Source: Clostridium celatum DSM 1785 (lineage in GTDB: Bacteria; Bacillota; Clostridia; Clostridiales; Clostridiaceae). From it: 49,817 nucleotides of DNA. Positions 9,020 to 17,973 of the stretch are shown one piece after another (the stretch's first letter is position 1; every line of letters begins with the position of its first letter). The notes below the pieces were generated by a model. The model was not told the DNA's origin, did no database searches, and saw only the letters and a list, made by a program, of their open reading frames with translations. A program made the translations under genes and the position numbers. The stretch is taken from assembly GCF_000320405.1 (NCBI RefSeq), contig NZ_KB291609.1, positions 1 through 49,817 on the forward strand, written 5' to 3'.

Positions 9020-9859
9020 TTATTTTCTCTTTCTAGAGAATATAGCACCTACTCCAGCTAATATAGTTCCAAATAATCCTCCTGCTACTGCTGGTGTTCC
9101 ACCTGTTTGTGGTAATTTTCCACTATTTGATGTACTTCCAGTGCTTCCTGAATTTCCTGCTGTATTATTATTTTCTGTTATACTATTTGAACCAGAATTT
9201 CCACTATTGTTTGAATTATTATTTCCAGTTCCTATACTTGCTTGTAATCCGTTTATAGCATTTCTTAAGCTTTCTTCAGCCCTTGCTATTTCGCTTGCTG
9301 TTGCATCTTCATTTGCAAATACTTCATTTGCTGCACCTAATGCTTCTTCAACTGCTCTAAAGCTTGCTGCTGTATACTTACTGCTATCTAAGCCTTGTGC
9401 TTTATTTATTAAACCTTCTAATGCATCCTTGCTTGGTTTTAATCTTAATTCTAAGAATGCTCTTAGTAATGTAGTATAGCTTTCTGAAACTTCTGCTTCT
9501 AATGCATTTTCATCTGCTACTACTCCTCTTGACGCTTCTAGAACTACAGCTAATTTATCCCAAGTTGTTGCTATATATTTATTTGAATCTAAAGCTTCTA
9601 TTCTTTCTACTAAGCTTACTAAGTTAGCCTTATCACCCTTATTGAAAGATAATAATTGCATTGCACTGCTTAATCTTTCAAATGATGCATCTACTTCTGA
9701 TTGTGTTGCATTTTCATTTGCTAATACAGCTTGTGCTTCTGCAAGTGCTGCTCTAAATTCTTCTGCAACTACTGGAACAACCTTATCTAGTTCAGCTTCT
9801 GTTACTTTTAAAGCTTCTTCTACTGTTATTTCTAAGTGAGTATTAAATACATCTTCCAC
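9020..9859 (-). CDS. GH101 fragment 3: FIVAR repeats and LPXTG wall anchor
   Basis: C-terminal part of the split gene. The frame is open from about 10073; the Met at 9859 is internal and has no ribosome-binding site. From 10073 it encodes further FIVAR-like helical repeats, one of them ENDSATRIEFVEAQKNLETA, then three more around ATQSEVDASFERLSSAM, ADENALEAEVSESYTTLLRA and ANEDATASEIARAEESLRNA. An Asn/Ser/Gly-rich spacer follows, then LPQTG (about residue 249 of this piece), a hydrophobic helix and RKRK. Without the upstream frames this piece has no export signal, so on its own it would not reach the wall. Confidence 0.8.
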   Translation of the reverse strand: MEDVFNTHLEITVEEALKVTEAELDKVVPVVAEEFRAALAEAQAVLANENATQSEVDASFERLSSAMQLLSFNKGDKANLVSLVERIEALDSNKYIATTWDKLAVVLEASRGVVADENALEAEVSESYTTLLRAFLELRLKPSKDALEGLINKAQGLDSSKYTAASFRAVEEALGAANEVFANEDATASEIARAEESLRNAINGLQASIGTGNNNSNNSGNSGSNSITENNNTAGNSGSTGSTSNSGKLPQTGGTPAVAGGLFGTILAGVGAIFSRKRK

Positions 9860-10022
9860 TGGTGGAACTTCTGATTTTTCTAATAGCTCAATTGCAGTTT
9901 CTAAGTTCTTTTGAGCTTCTACAAACTCTATTCTTGTAGCAGAATCATTTTCTAAAATACTAGTGGCAGCATTTTTAGCTTCAACTAAATTATTATAGCT
10001 TCCTTCAGTATAATCAGAAGCC

Positions 10023-13000
10023 TTATATCCATCGGCTTGTTCTACTAAAGTGCTTAATGAAGGTTTTATTAGTAGGAACTATACTATCATAAGATTCCTT
10101 TAACTTGTTATAACGATAATCTACTTCTTCTTGAGTTGCAGATTCATTTGCTATAATAGCAACTGCTTCAGTTATATCTTGCTTGAAATCTTGCCAAGCT
10201 GTGTTTTGAGCATAATCTTCTTCCTTAGCTGATTGTGCTTCTAATAATAATGCTTCTATATTAGCTTTATCTGCACTATCAACCTTAGTTAATTCACTCT
10301 TAGCTTTATATAACTCACTCTTTATGCTAGTTATTTGAATAACTGTTATCTTATTTTCCTTAACTAACTTTTCTGCCTCTACTATTTTTTCTTGGAATAC
10401 TGTCCACTTATCATTTTGCTTATAATCATTGCTATTGATAGCTTTCATTTCTTCAATAGTCGCTTTTAAATCATTAACTTCCGCTACTGTTGCATATCTA
10501 ACTAACGCTTCTTTTGCCTTAGTTAATTCATTGTATGCATTTTTCACTTCATCTTCAGTTGCATTAGCTTTATTTATTACTGTTTCAGCATCTTTAATTT
10601 TATCTTTTAAAGAATTTAAACTTTCTGTTGTATATGCTGACTCATCTAAAGCCTTTAATTCATTAACTAATTCAACTAATGTATCTATAGAAATATTAAC
10701 TATTTCATCTACAAAAACATTATCTACTATTAGATTATTATTATTTTGCTTTGTTAAATCTAAATAATAATCATCATAGTTTCCAGTAGTAAATTCTAAT
10801 ACTGCTTGATTTGTTCCAGTATTTAAATCAGCTGTCTTTAATACTGCATTTGCTGTATCTCCAGCTTCTGATGCTTTATCTGACTTAATAGCTGCAATAA
10901 ATCCTTGCTCTGCATAAGAAATATAATCAAATCCAACTCTATAAGTTGTATTTGGTTTTAATCTCATAGTACTTGGAATAGTTCTCATATAGTTACCATT
11001 TCTAATCTTTAATGAGTATCTACCTTCAATGGTATCATTAGTATATGGTGCATTAGTTTCTGATAAGTGAGAGTGATCTGAACTTGTTGATATAAATGGA
11101 CCATATCCAAAATCAACATTTTCATAATCCTCAAAGAAATCGTGTCCTTGCTTATCTGATACTCCTATCTTCATAACTAAAACATCATCCATATTTACAA
11201 ATGAACCTGCTGCTCCTTCAGCTGCTTTCAACTGAATTGTAGCTGTAGTAGAATCTTCTGGTACTGTAAAGTTAACTCTAACTCTTTGATAGTAACTATT
11301 TGTCTTATCAGAATGAGTATGTCCGTACTTAACATTACAACGATCTATATATTCAGAAACTTCTTTACCATCACTAGTTAATATACTTAAAGTACCTCTT
11401 CTACCATCACTAACTTCAAACCAAGCTGATGCTGAATAAGTTTGTCCTGGTTCTAATCCAGTTATTGTTTGAGATATTAAAGCATCATCAGTACCACTAA
11501 CCTTAATATGAGTATTTCCCTTAGAATTATTAACTACTTCTATATGATCAGTAGATTTTCCATTTGAAGATTTATTCCAATATTCAAATGAATGGCTATC
11601 AAATCCCATATCTTTTACAAGACTTCCTGTACTCCATTCCATCTTTTCTTGTGCTTTTTCACCCTTATAAACAACATATCCAGCATTCTTTTTAACTTCT
11701 AATGTTACCTTATTATTAACTACATTAACAACAGTTTCATTAATCTTACCTTCATCGCTTAATTCATATAGGTAAACAGTTTCTAAACCTGCCCATGAAT
11801 TTGGTAAATCCCAAGTTGTTGAAGAATTACTATCATTCCAATGATAAATCTTTTCCTCATTATCTATAGTCCATGGTATAAATATTTTATTTCCACGAGC
11901 TACTTCCTTACCATCTTGAGTTATAACATTTACTCCATTGTCCATTTTAGAAACAACTTCATTATTTTCACCAAATGTTATTTGGTTATCTTCCCATATG
12001 CTTATTGGGAAGTTCATTAAATATTTAAATGGTAATTGACTTGTAAAGAAGTTACTTACAGTTGTATTTAAGTTACTTTCACCTTGCCATCCATTAATTC
12101 CTTGTCTTGAATTTCCTCTAAATAAATTAGTTCCACCAAATACATCTTGTTCTTGATGATTTACAAATCTAGCAAGTTCACTACTTGTACCATATCCACC
12201 ATTATAAGCATGATGAGCCCATACACTTGTAGTTCCTAATTGTTTTGCATATTCAGATGCAACTGCAATTCCTAAATCATTTAATTTAGAAGTTAACTTG
12301 TAAGCTGGCCATCTAGTATCCATATATACATCAACATATATCATATCTAAACCTGGTGCTTTTTCAATTAACTCTTCAAGTCTTGCTCCCATACCACTTT
12401 CTTCATTCATAATATCATTTTCTCTAATTATTTGCTTAGAGTCATCATACCATGACCATCCACCAACAGTTGATACTATATTTGAACCATATTGTGGTGC
12501 TTCTGGGTATGCTTCTGTATGGTTTATATGAACACCTATATTTGCATTATATTTATCTGATTCTTCTAGTAATATTCTAAAAGCCTCTTCTCCACCAAGT
12601 CTATTACTTATATTAGCAAAGTCCGGATGACTACTATCATGACCTTCTGATTGATATCCTTTAATAATAATAGTTTGTCCAAATCCATCAGTTGCTAAAT
12701 TAAACTTTTTAATATTATCTAATATTCTTAAGAAAGGATAGTGCGCAGTACTTCCAACATTCATAGCAACTGAACTATAAGTTTGATTTACAAGCTCTGA
12801 TCCCAATCTATTTTCTTGAATATCATCCCTTAAAGCAATAGCTCCATCTTGATAATCAACAGAATTATCTTTATTTCTATCGTCAGTTATTGTAACTTTT
12901 GCATATGGTTCATTTATAAGTTCTCCATCTATTCCACGATATAAATATTCATTTGGCCATAAACCAGTAGAATAATAATCATCAACAGAAACTGTTTGAT

Positions 13001-14717
13001 AATTTATTTGATCTCTAAGCTTAATTGAATTACTTGTTATACTTGCAGCCAAGTCATCACAGCTTAATATTGCTATATTGGTATTACTATAAGTTGTATC
13101 TTCTCTCTTAGAAGTTAAGTTTATCTTAACATCATCATTTTCATAATCAGCCCCATTAAATTCTGCATTAGTTTGATTGCTTCTAACAGATACTAAGCTA
13201 TGATTTGGGAAGTTTATTGTATCTACTCTAGTTATACTTTCATCAACATTTTCAATATTCATGGTTAATACATTATTTTCTACAGTAAATCTTGTATCTA
13301 AAGTTACCCCTAATTCTTCTACATATAAATGATATACAGCTTCATTACCATTAAATTCTGAAGTTACTTTAGGTACATAATTTTTATTATTTATACTTAT
13401 ATAGTAAATTGGTTTTTCTTGACCATATAACTTCTTATCATTTAATGTATAGTCAATTACTCTTGGGAAACTAGCATCCATCTTTACAGTTAAGTCATTT
13501 GATGAAATTTCTTTCTCAGTAACTTCATTTACATTAGTTGATAATACTTCTTCAGATTCAACTGATAAATATTGATATTTACCAGAGTTATTTCCACCTA
13601 ATCTTATACCAGCTTTACCTTTTTTACTTGTTAATTCAGGTACAACACCGTTATATATTTCTGCACCGTCTAAGTATATAGAAACAGCATTTTCTACAAC
13701 TTTAACTTTTATTTTATATGGTTTAACTCTGTTAGCATAAATTCTTGCAGTATCTTGTACTAAAGCTCTTCTTTGCCCATTACTATTTTCTACATACCAG
13801 TATGAACCATATTGATTGCCTGAACCATCTTGTCCAATATAAGTCCAAGAATTATCATCTTCTGAATATCTTACTATAGCTCCAATGTTAGCAGCATCAG
13901 TTAATGGATCCACTACAAATTCTACTGAACTATTAAATAATTCTGGAGAATTTTCATCTATTAAAATTGAATTACCATCTGATTTGAATAATAATTTATC
14001 TTCTTGTAATTCAGCACTTCCACTGCCCTTAATAACTGATAATCCACCTATTCCATCTGTAGAAAAATCTCTAATATAGCTTGCAGCTTCATCAGGTGGT
14101 AATTGAACTTGCAACTTAAATGTAGTTAAATATCCATCTTCAAATATAATATTTATATTTGTAGTTCCACCTTCTTTCACTTTCTCTATATACTCTTTTT
14201 TAATAACTAAAATATTATCAGTAAGTATATAATCTTCTCCCTCTACAAGAGTATTTCCTCCAACAGTTAATTTAGAAAGAGTATTATCTCCTGTTAATGT
14301 TATAGGAATATCATAAGTTCCTGCTTCATTATATAATACATACTTATAATCTGAATCTAAGGTAACTGAACTAAATTTTCCATTTTTAAAATAGTCAAAT
14401 GTACTACTACCGTAATTACCTGTCCATCCCCAGTTTCTTGTACCGATTCTACCTGCTGTAGTTTTAATTCCTGATATTTCTCCTTGATACATTACCTCGT
14501 CATCTATAACAATAGTAATATGAGTACCAACATATTTAATATTAATTTTATATTCTGTTCCTGGTTCTAATACTTTTGTAAAAGGCAATGTACCATATGA
14601 ACCTTCACTTAACCAAACCCAAGCTCCATTTGTATCATATGCTATACCAGCAAAACTACTTGGACTTTCATATCTAAATAATATAGCTGAACGTCCTGCA
14701 GAATTATTTAAAGTCAT
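10023..14717 (-). CDS. GH101 fragment 2: catalytic module, binding domains and first FIVAR repeats
   Basis: Central 1564 residues of the split gene; the ATG at 14717 is an internal Met without a ribosome-binding site, and the true frame is open from about 14748. The second and third concanavalin-like domains cover about 1-130 and 212-395. The GH101 module covers about 400-1050, with the likely nucleophile Asp796 in IYVDVY and the acid/base Glu822 in VASEYAK, then VWAHHAYNGGYG. Galactose-binding-like domains follow (about 1075-1310), containing GSLVKDMGFDSHSFEYWN. FIVAR-type helical repeats (TEDEVKNAYNELTKAKEAL, and similar) run from about 1320. The last ten residues after VPTN are out of frame because of the second frameshift. 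Confidence 0.85.
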   Translation of the reverse strand: MTLNNSAGRSAILFRYESPSSFAGIAYDTNGAWVWLSEGSYGTLPFTKVLEPGTEYKINIKYVGTHITIVIDDEVMYQGEISGIKTTAGRIGTRNWGWTGNYGSSTFDYFKNGKFSSVTLDSDYKYVLYNEAGTYDIPITLTGDNTLSKLTVGGNTLVEGEDYILTDNILVIKKEYIEKVKEGGTTNINIIFEDGYLTTFKLQVQLPPDEAASYIRDFSTDGIGGLSVIKGSGSAELQEDKLLFKSDGNSILIDENSPELFNSSVEFVVDPLTDAANIGAIVRYSEDDNSWTYIGQDGSGNQYGSYWYVENSNGQRRALVQDTARIYANRVKPYKIKVKVVENAVSIYLDGAEIYNGVVPELTSKKGKAGIRLGGNNSGKYQYLSVESEEVLSTNVNEVTEKEISSNDLTVKMDASFPRVIDYTLNDKKLYGQEKPIYYISINNKNYVPKVTSEFNGNEAVYHLYVEELGVTLDTRFTVENNVLTMNIENVDESITRVDTINFPNHSLVSVRSNQTNAEFNGADYENDDVKINLTSKREDTTYSNTNIAILSCDDLAASITSNSIKLRDQINYQTVSVDDYYSTGLWPNEYLYRGIDGELINEPYAKVTITDDRNKDNSVDYQDGAIALRDDIQENRLGSELVNQTYSSVAMNVGSTAHYPFLRILDNIKKFNLATDGFGQTIIIKGYQSEGHDSSHPDFANISNRLGGEEAFRILLEESDKYNANIGVHINHTEAYPEAPQYGSNIVSTVGGWSWYDDSKQIIRENDIMNEESGMGARLEELIEKAPGLDMIYVDVYMDTRWPAYKLTSKLNDLGIAVASEYAKQLGTTSVWAHHAYNGGYGTSSELARFVNHQEQDVFGGTNLFRGNSRQGINGWQGESNLNTTVSNFFTSQLPFKYLMNFPISIWEDNQITFGENNEVVSKMDNGVNVITQDGKEVARGNKIFIPWTIDNEEKIYHWNDSNSSTTWDLPNSWAGLETVYLYELSDEGKINETVVNVVNNKVTLEVKKNAGYVVYKGEKAQEKMEWSTGSLVKDMGFDSHSFEYWNKSSNGKSTDHIEVVNNSKGNTHIKVSGTDDALISQTITGLEPGQTYSASAWFEVSDGRRGTLSILTSDGKEVSEYIDRCNVKYGHTHSDKTNSYYQRVRVNFTVPEDSTTATIQLKAAEGAAGSFVNMDDVLVMKIGVSDKQGHDFFEDYENVDFGYGPFISTSSDHSHLSETNAPYTNDTIEGRYSLKIRNGNYMRTIPSTMRLKPNTTYRVGFDYISYAEQGFIAAIKSDKASEAGDTANAVLKTADLNTGTNQAVLEFTTGNYDDYYLDLTKQNNNNLIVDNVFVDEIVNISIDTLVELVNELKALDESAYTTESLNSLKDKIKDAETVINKANATEDEVKNAYNELTKAKEALVRYATVAEVNDLKATIEEMKAINSNDYKQNDKWTVFQEKIVEAEKLVKENKITVIQITSIKSELYKAKSELTKVDSADKANIEALLLEAQSAKEEDYAQNTAWQDFKQDITEAVAIIANESATQEEVDYRYNKLKESYDSIVPTNKTFIKHFSRTSRWI

Positions 14718-14739
14718 AGCTGTTTCTAAATAACCATCC

Positions 14740-15435
14740 TTAGTTAATTATATATTCTTCACCAACAAAATCTGGTCCACTTTGAGTATAATATTGTAAA
14801 TTATCATAATTTACATGAGAATAATTTCCTGTATATCCCCAATTTCTAAATCCAACTTTACCTTCCGTATCAGTTGTTAAACTTTCTCCTGAATAAAGTA
14901 AATTATCATCTACATATAATTGTACTTCGCTTCCTGTATAAGCAACTTTAACTTTATAAGTTGTTCCATTTTGTAGTGATAACCCTTGTGAAACAATTGT
15001 AGTTTGAACATCATTTCCATCCTTTATATTCTTTAAAACCCAATTTCCAGAAACATCATAACCAATCATATTATAATTATTTTCATCAACATATCTAAAA
15101 ACAATTCCTAATCTTCCAGCATCACTTTTGACCTTCATATCAACTTCAATTACACCATCTTTTAATTCTGGTGAATTATTATCTACTACTAAAGTATAAT
15201 TTCCTTCATCTGGCCAATTTGCAGCTTCAATATTAAGTCCTCCGTCTACATGACTTACAATTCCACCACCATATACTTTCTCAAATCCATCAATGCTTTC
15301 CTCAAAATCTTTAGTATATTGTTGCTGAATTACTGCCGCATGTACTATTGGTTCAATTCCAGAACTAACACCATTAACTATAAAAGCTGATAATAGTGCA
15401 TATGCCATTCTTTTTTGAAATTTTCTTTTTGCCAT
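14740..15435 (-). CDS. GH101 fragment 1: signal peptide and first carbohydrate-binding-like domain
   Basis: N-terminal 231 residues of the split GH101 gene. The start ATG at 15435 follows GGGAG by about ten bases. Residues 1-34 form an export signal (AKRKFQKRMAYALLSAF, cleaved near VHA). Residues 40-220 form a laminin G/concanavalin-like beta domain with the recurring pattern GRLGIVFRY, ...YTGSEVQLYVDDNLLYSGE, GKVGFRNWGYTGNYS. The same pattern recurs at the start of fragment 2 (SAILFRY, TRNWGWTGNYG), so the frameshift falls between two tandem copies of this domain. The TAA at 14740 ends the frame. Confidence 0.8.
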   Translation of the reverse strand: MAKRKFQKRMAYALLSAFIVNGVSSGIEPIVHAAVIQQQYTKDFEESIDGFEKVYGGGIVSHVDGGLNIEAANWPDEGNYTLVVDNNSPELKDGVIEVDMKVKSDAGRLGIVFRYVDENNYNMIGYDVSGNWVLKNIKDGNDVQTTIVSQGLSLQNGTTYKVKVAYTGSEVQLYVDDNLLYSGESLTTDTEGKVGFRNWGYTGNYSHVNYDNLQYYTQSGPDFVGEEYIIN

Positions 15436-15480
15436 TATAATTTATCTCCCTTTTGTATATTTTTAATTTTCCATAGTTTA

Positions 15481-15568
15481 ATTATAGATAATTTATGTTT
15501 ACGTTTTCGTAAGTATCTTGTCGATTTTCATCTATATCTTGTTAAATTGTTCAAAAGTAACAAGATAT
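15481..15568 (-). promoter_or_regulatory. GH101 promoter with putative cre site and repeat-type operators
   Basis: Minus-strand -10 TATAAT (15481-15486) has only CGAAAA at the -35 position, suggesting activator dependence. Between them, 15495-15510 reads ACGAAAACGTAAACAT, one mismatch from the CcpA cre consensus WTGNAARCGNWWWCAW, placed to block the promoter. Upstream, ATATCTTGTTA (15534-15544) and TAACAAGATAT (15558-15568) form a perfect 11-base inverted repeat with a 13-base gap. A third copy of TATCTTGT lies at 15514-15521, exactly 21 bases (two helical turns) from the one at 15535. I infer an unknown activator plus catabolite repression. Confidence 0.55.
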
Positions 15569-15592
15569 TGAAATTTATTTTGTTGATATATA

Positions 15593-15922
15593 TTATATAA
15601 GCTCTTTTAATAAGTCCATTCTTGATTCATATAAATCATTGGAATTATCCCTAACATAATTCCAATACTCCTTGTTATTTTTCAATTCCCTTAACAATTT
15701 ATCTATTTTAGAATTAGTAATTTGATTTTCTTTTAATAACACTCCTAAAACTAATATAAATGTTCCACACTCTTCAACCTCTTCTAACAAACTATCATTA
15801 TTAAAAATTACCTCTTCCAAAGCCTCATTCTCATCCATTCCTTGTTCTAAGTACTCTTCGAACTCTCTCTTTATATCCATAGCCAAATCATCATCATAAA
15901 TATCTAATCCCCATATTCCCAT
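15593..15922 (-). CDS. DUF4259-like small acidic protein
   Basis: Soluble acidic protein of 109 aa. The opening MGIWGLDIYDDDLAMDI matches the start pattern of DUF4259 (MG-WG followed by an Asp-rich loop), and the rest is predicted mainly helical. DUF4259 proteins are of unknown function; some relatives occur among immunity-like or stress-associated small genes, but nothing here supports a specific job. The start ATG has AGGAG nine bases upstream. The gene ends 157 bases before the GH101 start on the same strand; the GH101 promoter lies in between, so co-transcription is not required. Confident as a gene, moderate for the family. Confidence 0.75.
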   Translation of the reverse strand: MGIWGLDIYDDDLAMDIKREFEEYLEQGMDENEALEEVIFNNDSLLEEVEECGTFILVLGVLLKENQITNSKIDKLLRELKNNKEYWNYVRDNSNDLYESRMDLLKELI

Positions 15923-16046
15923 TATATTTATCTCCTTACATAAAATATTTTTATACTATAATAAATATTTAATTATACTATTAAATACTCCCTTCTCTCT
16001 GAATTTATTCTAGATATTTATTTAGTCTAAACTTTTTATAAAAAAA

Positions 16047-16089
16047 GATAGTTAATAATCAAAAACATAAGATTTGATTATTAACTATC
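16047..16089 (-). terminator. Terminator of the nitroreductase gene
   Basis: Perfect 17-base inverted repeat GATAGTTAATAATCAAA / TTTGATTATTAACTATC with a 9-base loop. On the minus strand it is followed by seven T residues. Confidence 0.9.
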
Positions 16090-16119
16090 TTCCATAAATT
16101 AACTATATTAAATTTATAT

Positions 16120-16977
16120 TTATTCTCTAATCCAACTAACCATATACTTAGTATTCTTAGGAATATCATCTATAATAGGCTTTTCGAATTTAAAACCTCC
16201 ATTTATTCCTTTTTCTTTACAACTTAAATCAAAGTGACACATAGCAATTCCCATATCAATTTTTTGAATATCATAATTTATTTTTTCAGAAGGTTCTTTA
16301 TCTTTTTTTATAAAGAAATGAAAATTATCACCATTTTTTATGATTCTCCAGGGTTGCTTATTTAATGCCGATGGTGCCAATCTTACATTTTCAAAAACAT
16401 TTTTATATTCTCCTACAGTTGAATATGTAGTTAAAGGTAATGAAAAATCACGTAAAAAGAATAGTTCATTCCATGGTTTTCTAAAATCACATTTCGTAAA
16501 CTTTCTCATTGTTCTATCAACTAAACTTTTCTTTGATGCTTCATATCCTATAGGTAAAACTATTGGTAAAATTTCATCACCTTTTAAATCTATAGCTTTT
16601 GCAAATTGCCCCTTCTTAAATGTCCCACCAATCCAACATGTTCCTAATCCTAAAGACGTTGCATAAAGTATTAATGACTCCATCTTATAACCTAAATCTT
16701 GTAATGAAAATTCACTCTTTTTAACCTTAACAACTATAAACTTAGTGGCACCTTTTATAATTCCATATGTACCTATCTTTGATCCATTTATATGTTCCTT
16801 AGAGTCTATAATTTCAAAAGTTACACTTTCATTAAATGGACTCTTTAAATTTTTAATATATGTATTTAAATTCTTTATAATTTCTTGTGAAACTTCTTCA
16901 TTTGTATATGTTCTAATAGATTTTCTCTTTTTTATAATTTCATCTATAGATTCATTAAATATAAAATCATTAACCAT
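16120..16977 (-). CDS. Nitroreductase family protein (TM1586-like)
   Basis: Predicted FMN-dependent oxidoreductase of 285 aa. The N-terminal half has the nitroreductase opening IIKKRKSIRTYTNEEV, and the centre has GLGTCWIGGTF, which in this family lines the flavin pocket. The protein carries two related halves; the second begins near NVRLAPSALNKQPWR, matching the pattern of the two-lobed TM1586-type (single-chain) nitroreductases rather than the usual ~200-aa homodimer. The start ATG at 16977 is chosen for GAGGAG four to five bases upstream; a longer in-frame start nine codons earlier has no such site. It is monocistronic with a strong terminator. The substrate is unknown. Confidence 0.88.
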   Translation of the reverse strand: MVNDFIFNESIDEIIKKRKSIRTYTNEEVSQEIIKNLNTYIKNLKSPFNESVTFEIIDSKEHINGSKIGTYGIIKGATKFIVVKVKKSEFSLQDLGYKMESLILYATSLGLGTCWIGGTFKKGQFAKAIDLKGDEILPIVLPIGYEASKKSLVDRTMRKFTKCDFRKPWNELFFLRDFSLPLTTYSTVGEYKNVFENVRLAPSALNKQPWRIIKNGDNFHFFIKKDKEPSEKINYDIQKIDMGIAMCHFDLSCKEKGINGGFKFEKPIIDDIPKNTKYMVSWIRE

Positions 16978-17120
16978 AATTCTCTCCTCATTTCTTTTAT
17001 ACATTAACTATTATTTTACTATAAATCCATATATATTCAAAGATTTTTAGTTTACATAATAAAAATGTAAAATTAATAATATTTTATATTTAAGCCAGTC
17101 ATATTTATTTTTAAGTTTTT

Positions 17121-17144
17121 TAAAGTCGGCATAAGCCGACTTTA
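17121..17144. terminator. GC-rich hairpin, probable terminator of the ABC operon
   Basis: Perfect stem TAAAGTCGGC / GCCGACTTTA with a four-base loop, 16 bases past the permease stop. It lacks a clear T-run on the minus strand, so intrinsic termination may be weak. Confidence 0.5.
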
Positions 17145-17159
17145 CTATTAATATTATAA

Positions 17160-17972
17160 CTAATTAAAATCCTTTTTATTATACATAATATAAGTTATAG
17201 TTATAGAAATAAAGATTATACATAATCCAATAACTATAAATTTAGTTTCAAAGCCATTTTTAATAATTTCAGATGGTGGTGCATAATCAAAAGGTGAGAA
17301 ATAAATAAATCCACTTAATCTGTCTTGTAGTTTAGAAAAAATACCTAAGATATAACTAGCAAAAAATACACCTAAAGCTATTGGAATTGCTTTCTTTGAT
17401 GACTTAATAAATACTGATATTAAAAATCCAATTGCCATAAAAATATATCCTATAAGAGCCATACCTATATAAAGAGTTTTAATATCCATAAACATATCAA
17501 TCATTTCTATATCTTCTGGCTTAACTACTGCAGAAACAGCCATAGTTATAGCCCCTAATATAATTAAAAATATATAAAATATAACTGCATTAGCTAAAAC
17601 CTTCGCTGTAATTATCTTATTCCTAGTAACTGGCTTAGAATATAAAAATTCAATAGTTCCTTCACTTTCTTCTTTAACTAAGGCTGAAACACCAAGTATA
17701 GCTGCATATATTCCTCCAGCCATAATTATATATTGAAGAACATAGGCTGAAAAATCACTAATATTACTAAAATCAGTAGCTCCACTTATATTAAATGCTT
17801 CTAGAAAAGCTTCTGGAAGTACCTCTAGCTTTGATCCCACTAATTCTTGCATTCCCATCTCTTTCATACTTGGGAAAAATAACATAAACATTACAATTAA
17901 AGCACTACATACTAAAGACCAAATAATTGAACCTTTTAATAATCTCTTAAACTCAAATTTAAACATATTCAT
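17160..17972 (-). CDS. ABC-2 family transporter permease
   Basis: Membrane subunit of 270 aa with six predicted helices (about 15-35, 75-95, 120-145, 155-175, 188-208, 245-263). The conserved cytoplasmic segment EESEGTIEFLYSKPVTRNKI before the third helix is typical of ABC-2 permeases of the NosY/YhaP type. The ATG begins one base after the ATPase stop, with GGAGGG eight bases upstream. Such pairs export lipids, peptides or antibiotics; no substrate clue is visible. It has no adjacent regulator, in contrast to the other ABC operon in this window. Confidence 0.88.
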   Translation of the reverse strand: MNMFKFEFKRLLKGSIIWSLVCSALIVMFMLFFPSMKEMGMQELVGSKLEVLPEAFLEAFNISGATDFSNISDFSAYVLQYIIMAGGIYAAILGVSALVKEESEGTIEFLYSKPVTRNKIITAKVLANAVIFYIFLIILGAITMAVSAVVKPEDIEMIDMFMDIKTLYIGMALIGYIFMAIGFLISVFIKSSKKAIPIALGVFFASYILGIFSKLQDRLSGFIYFSPFDYAPPSEIIKNGFETKFIVIGLCIIFISITITYIMYNKKDFN

Positions 17973-17973
17973 A

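Larger units (their letters stand above)
9020..15435 (-). pseudogene. Endo-alpha-N-acetylgalactosaminidase (GH101), LPXTG-anchored, with two frameshifts
   Basis: One gene in three frames, about 2137 aa if repaired. GH101 enzymes release the Gal-beta-1,3-GalNAc core disaccharide from Ser/Thr of mucin-type glycoproteins. Order: signal peptide, laminin G/concanavalin-like domains, GH101 catalytic module, galactose-binding-like domains, a series of FIVAR repeats, an Asn/Ser/Gly-rich wall spacer and a sortase signal LPQTG with hydrophobic helix and basic tail. Frameshift 1 lies at about 14741-14753: dropping one base turns the stop into continued IITKDGYLET. Frameshift 2 lies in a run of four A (plus-strand TTTT, 10064-10067): dropping one base joins VPTNK to PSLSTLVEQA. 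Everything else, including the catalytic residues and anchor, is intact, so the lesions are recent or are assembly errors. A paralogue lies at 47163 to the right edge. Confidence 0.88.

Noticed and set aside
9141..10767. Plus-strand open frames opposite the FIVAR repeats of the first GH101 gene (and the like at 47317-47631)
   Set aside because: They are antisense to repetitive Ala/Glu-rich coding sequence, have no ribosome-binding sites and give low-complexity Ser/Ala/Phe proteins.
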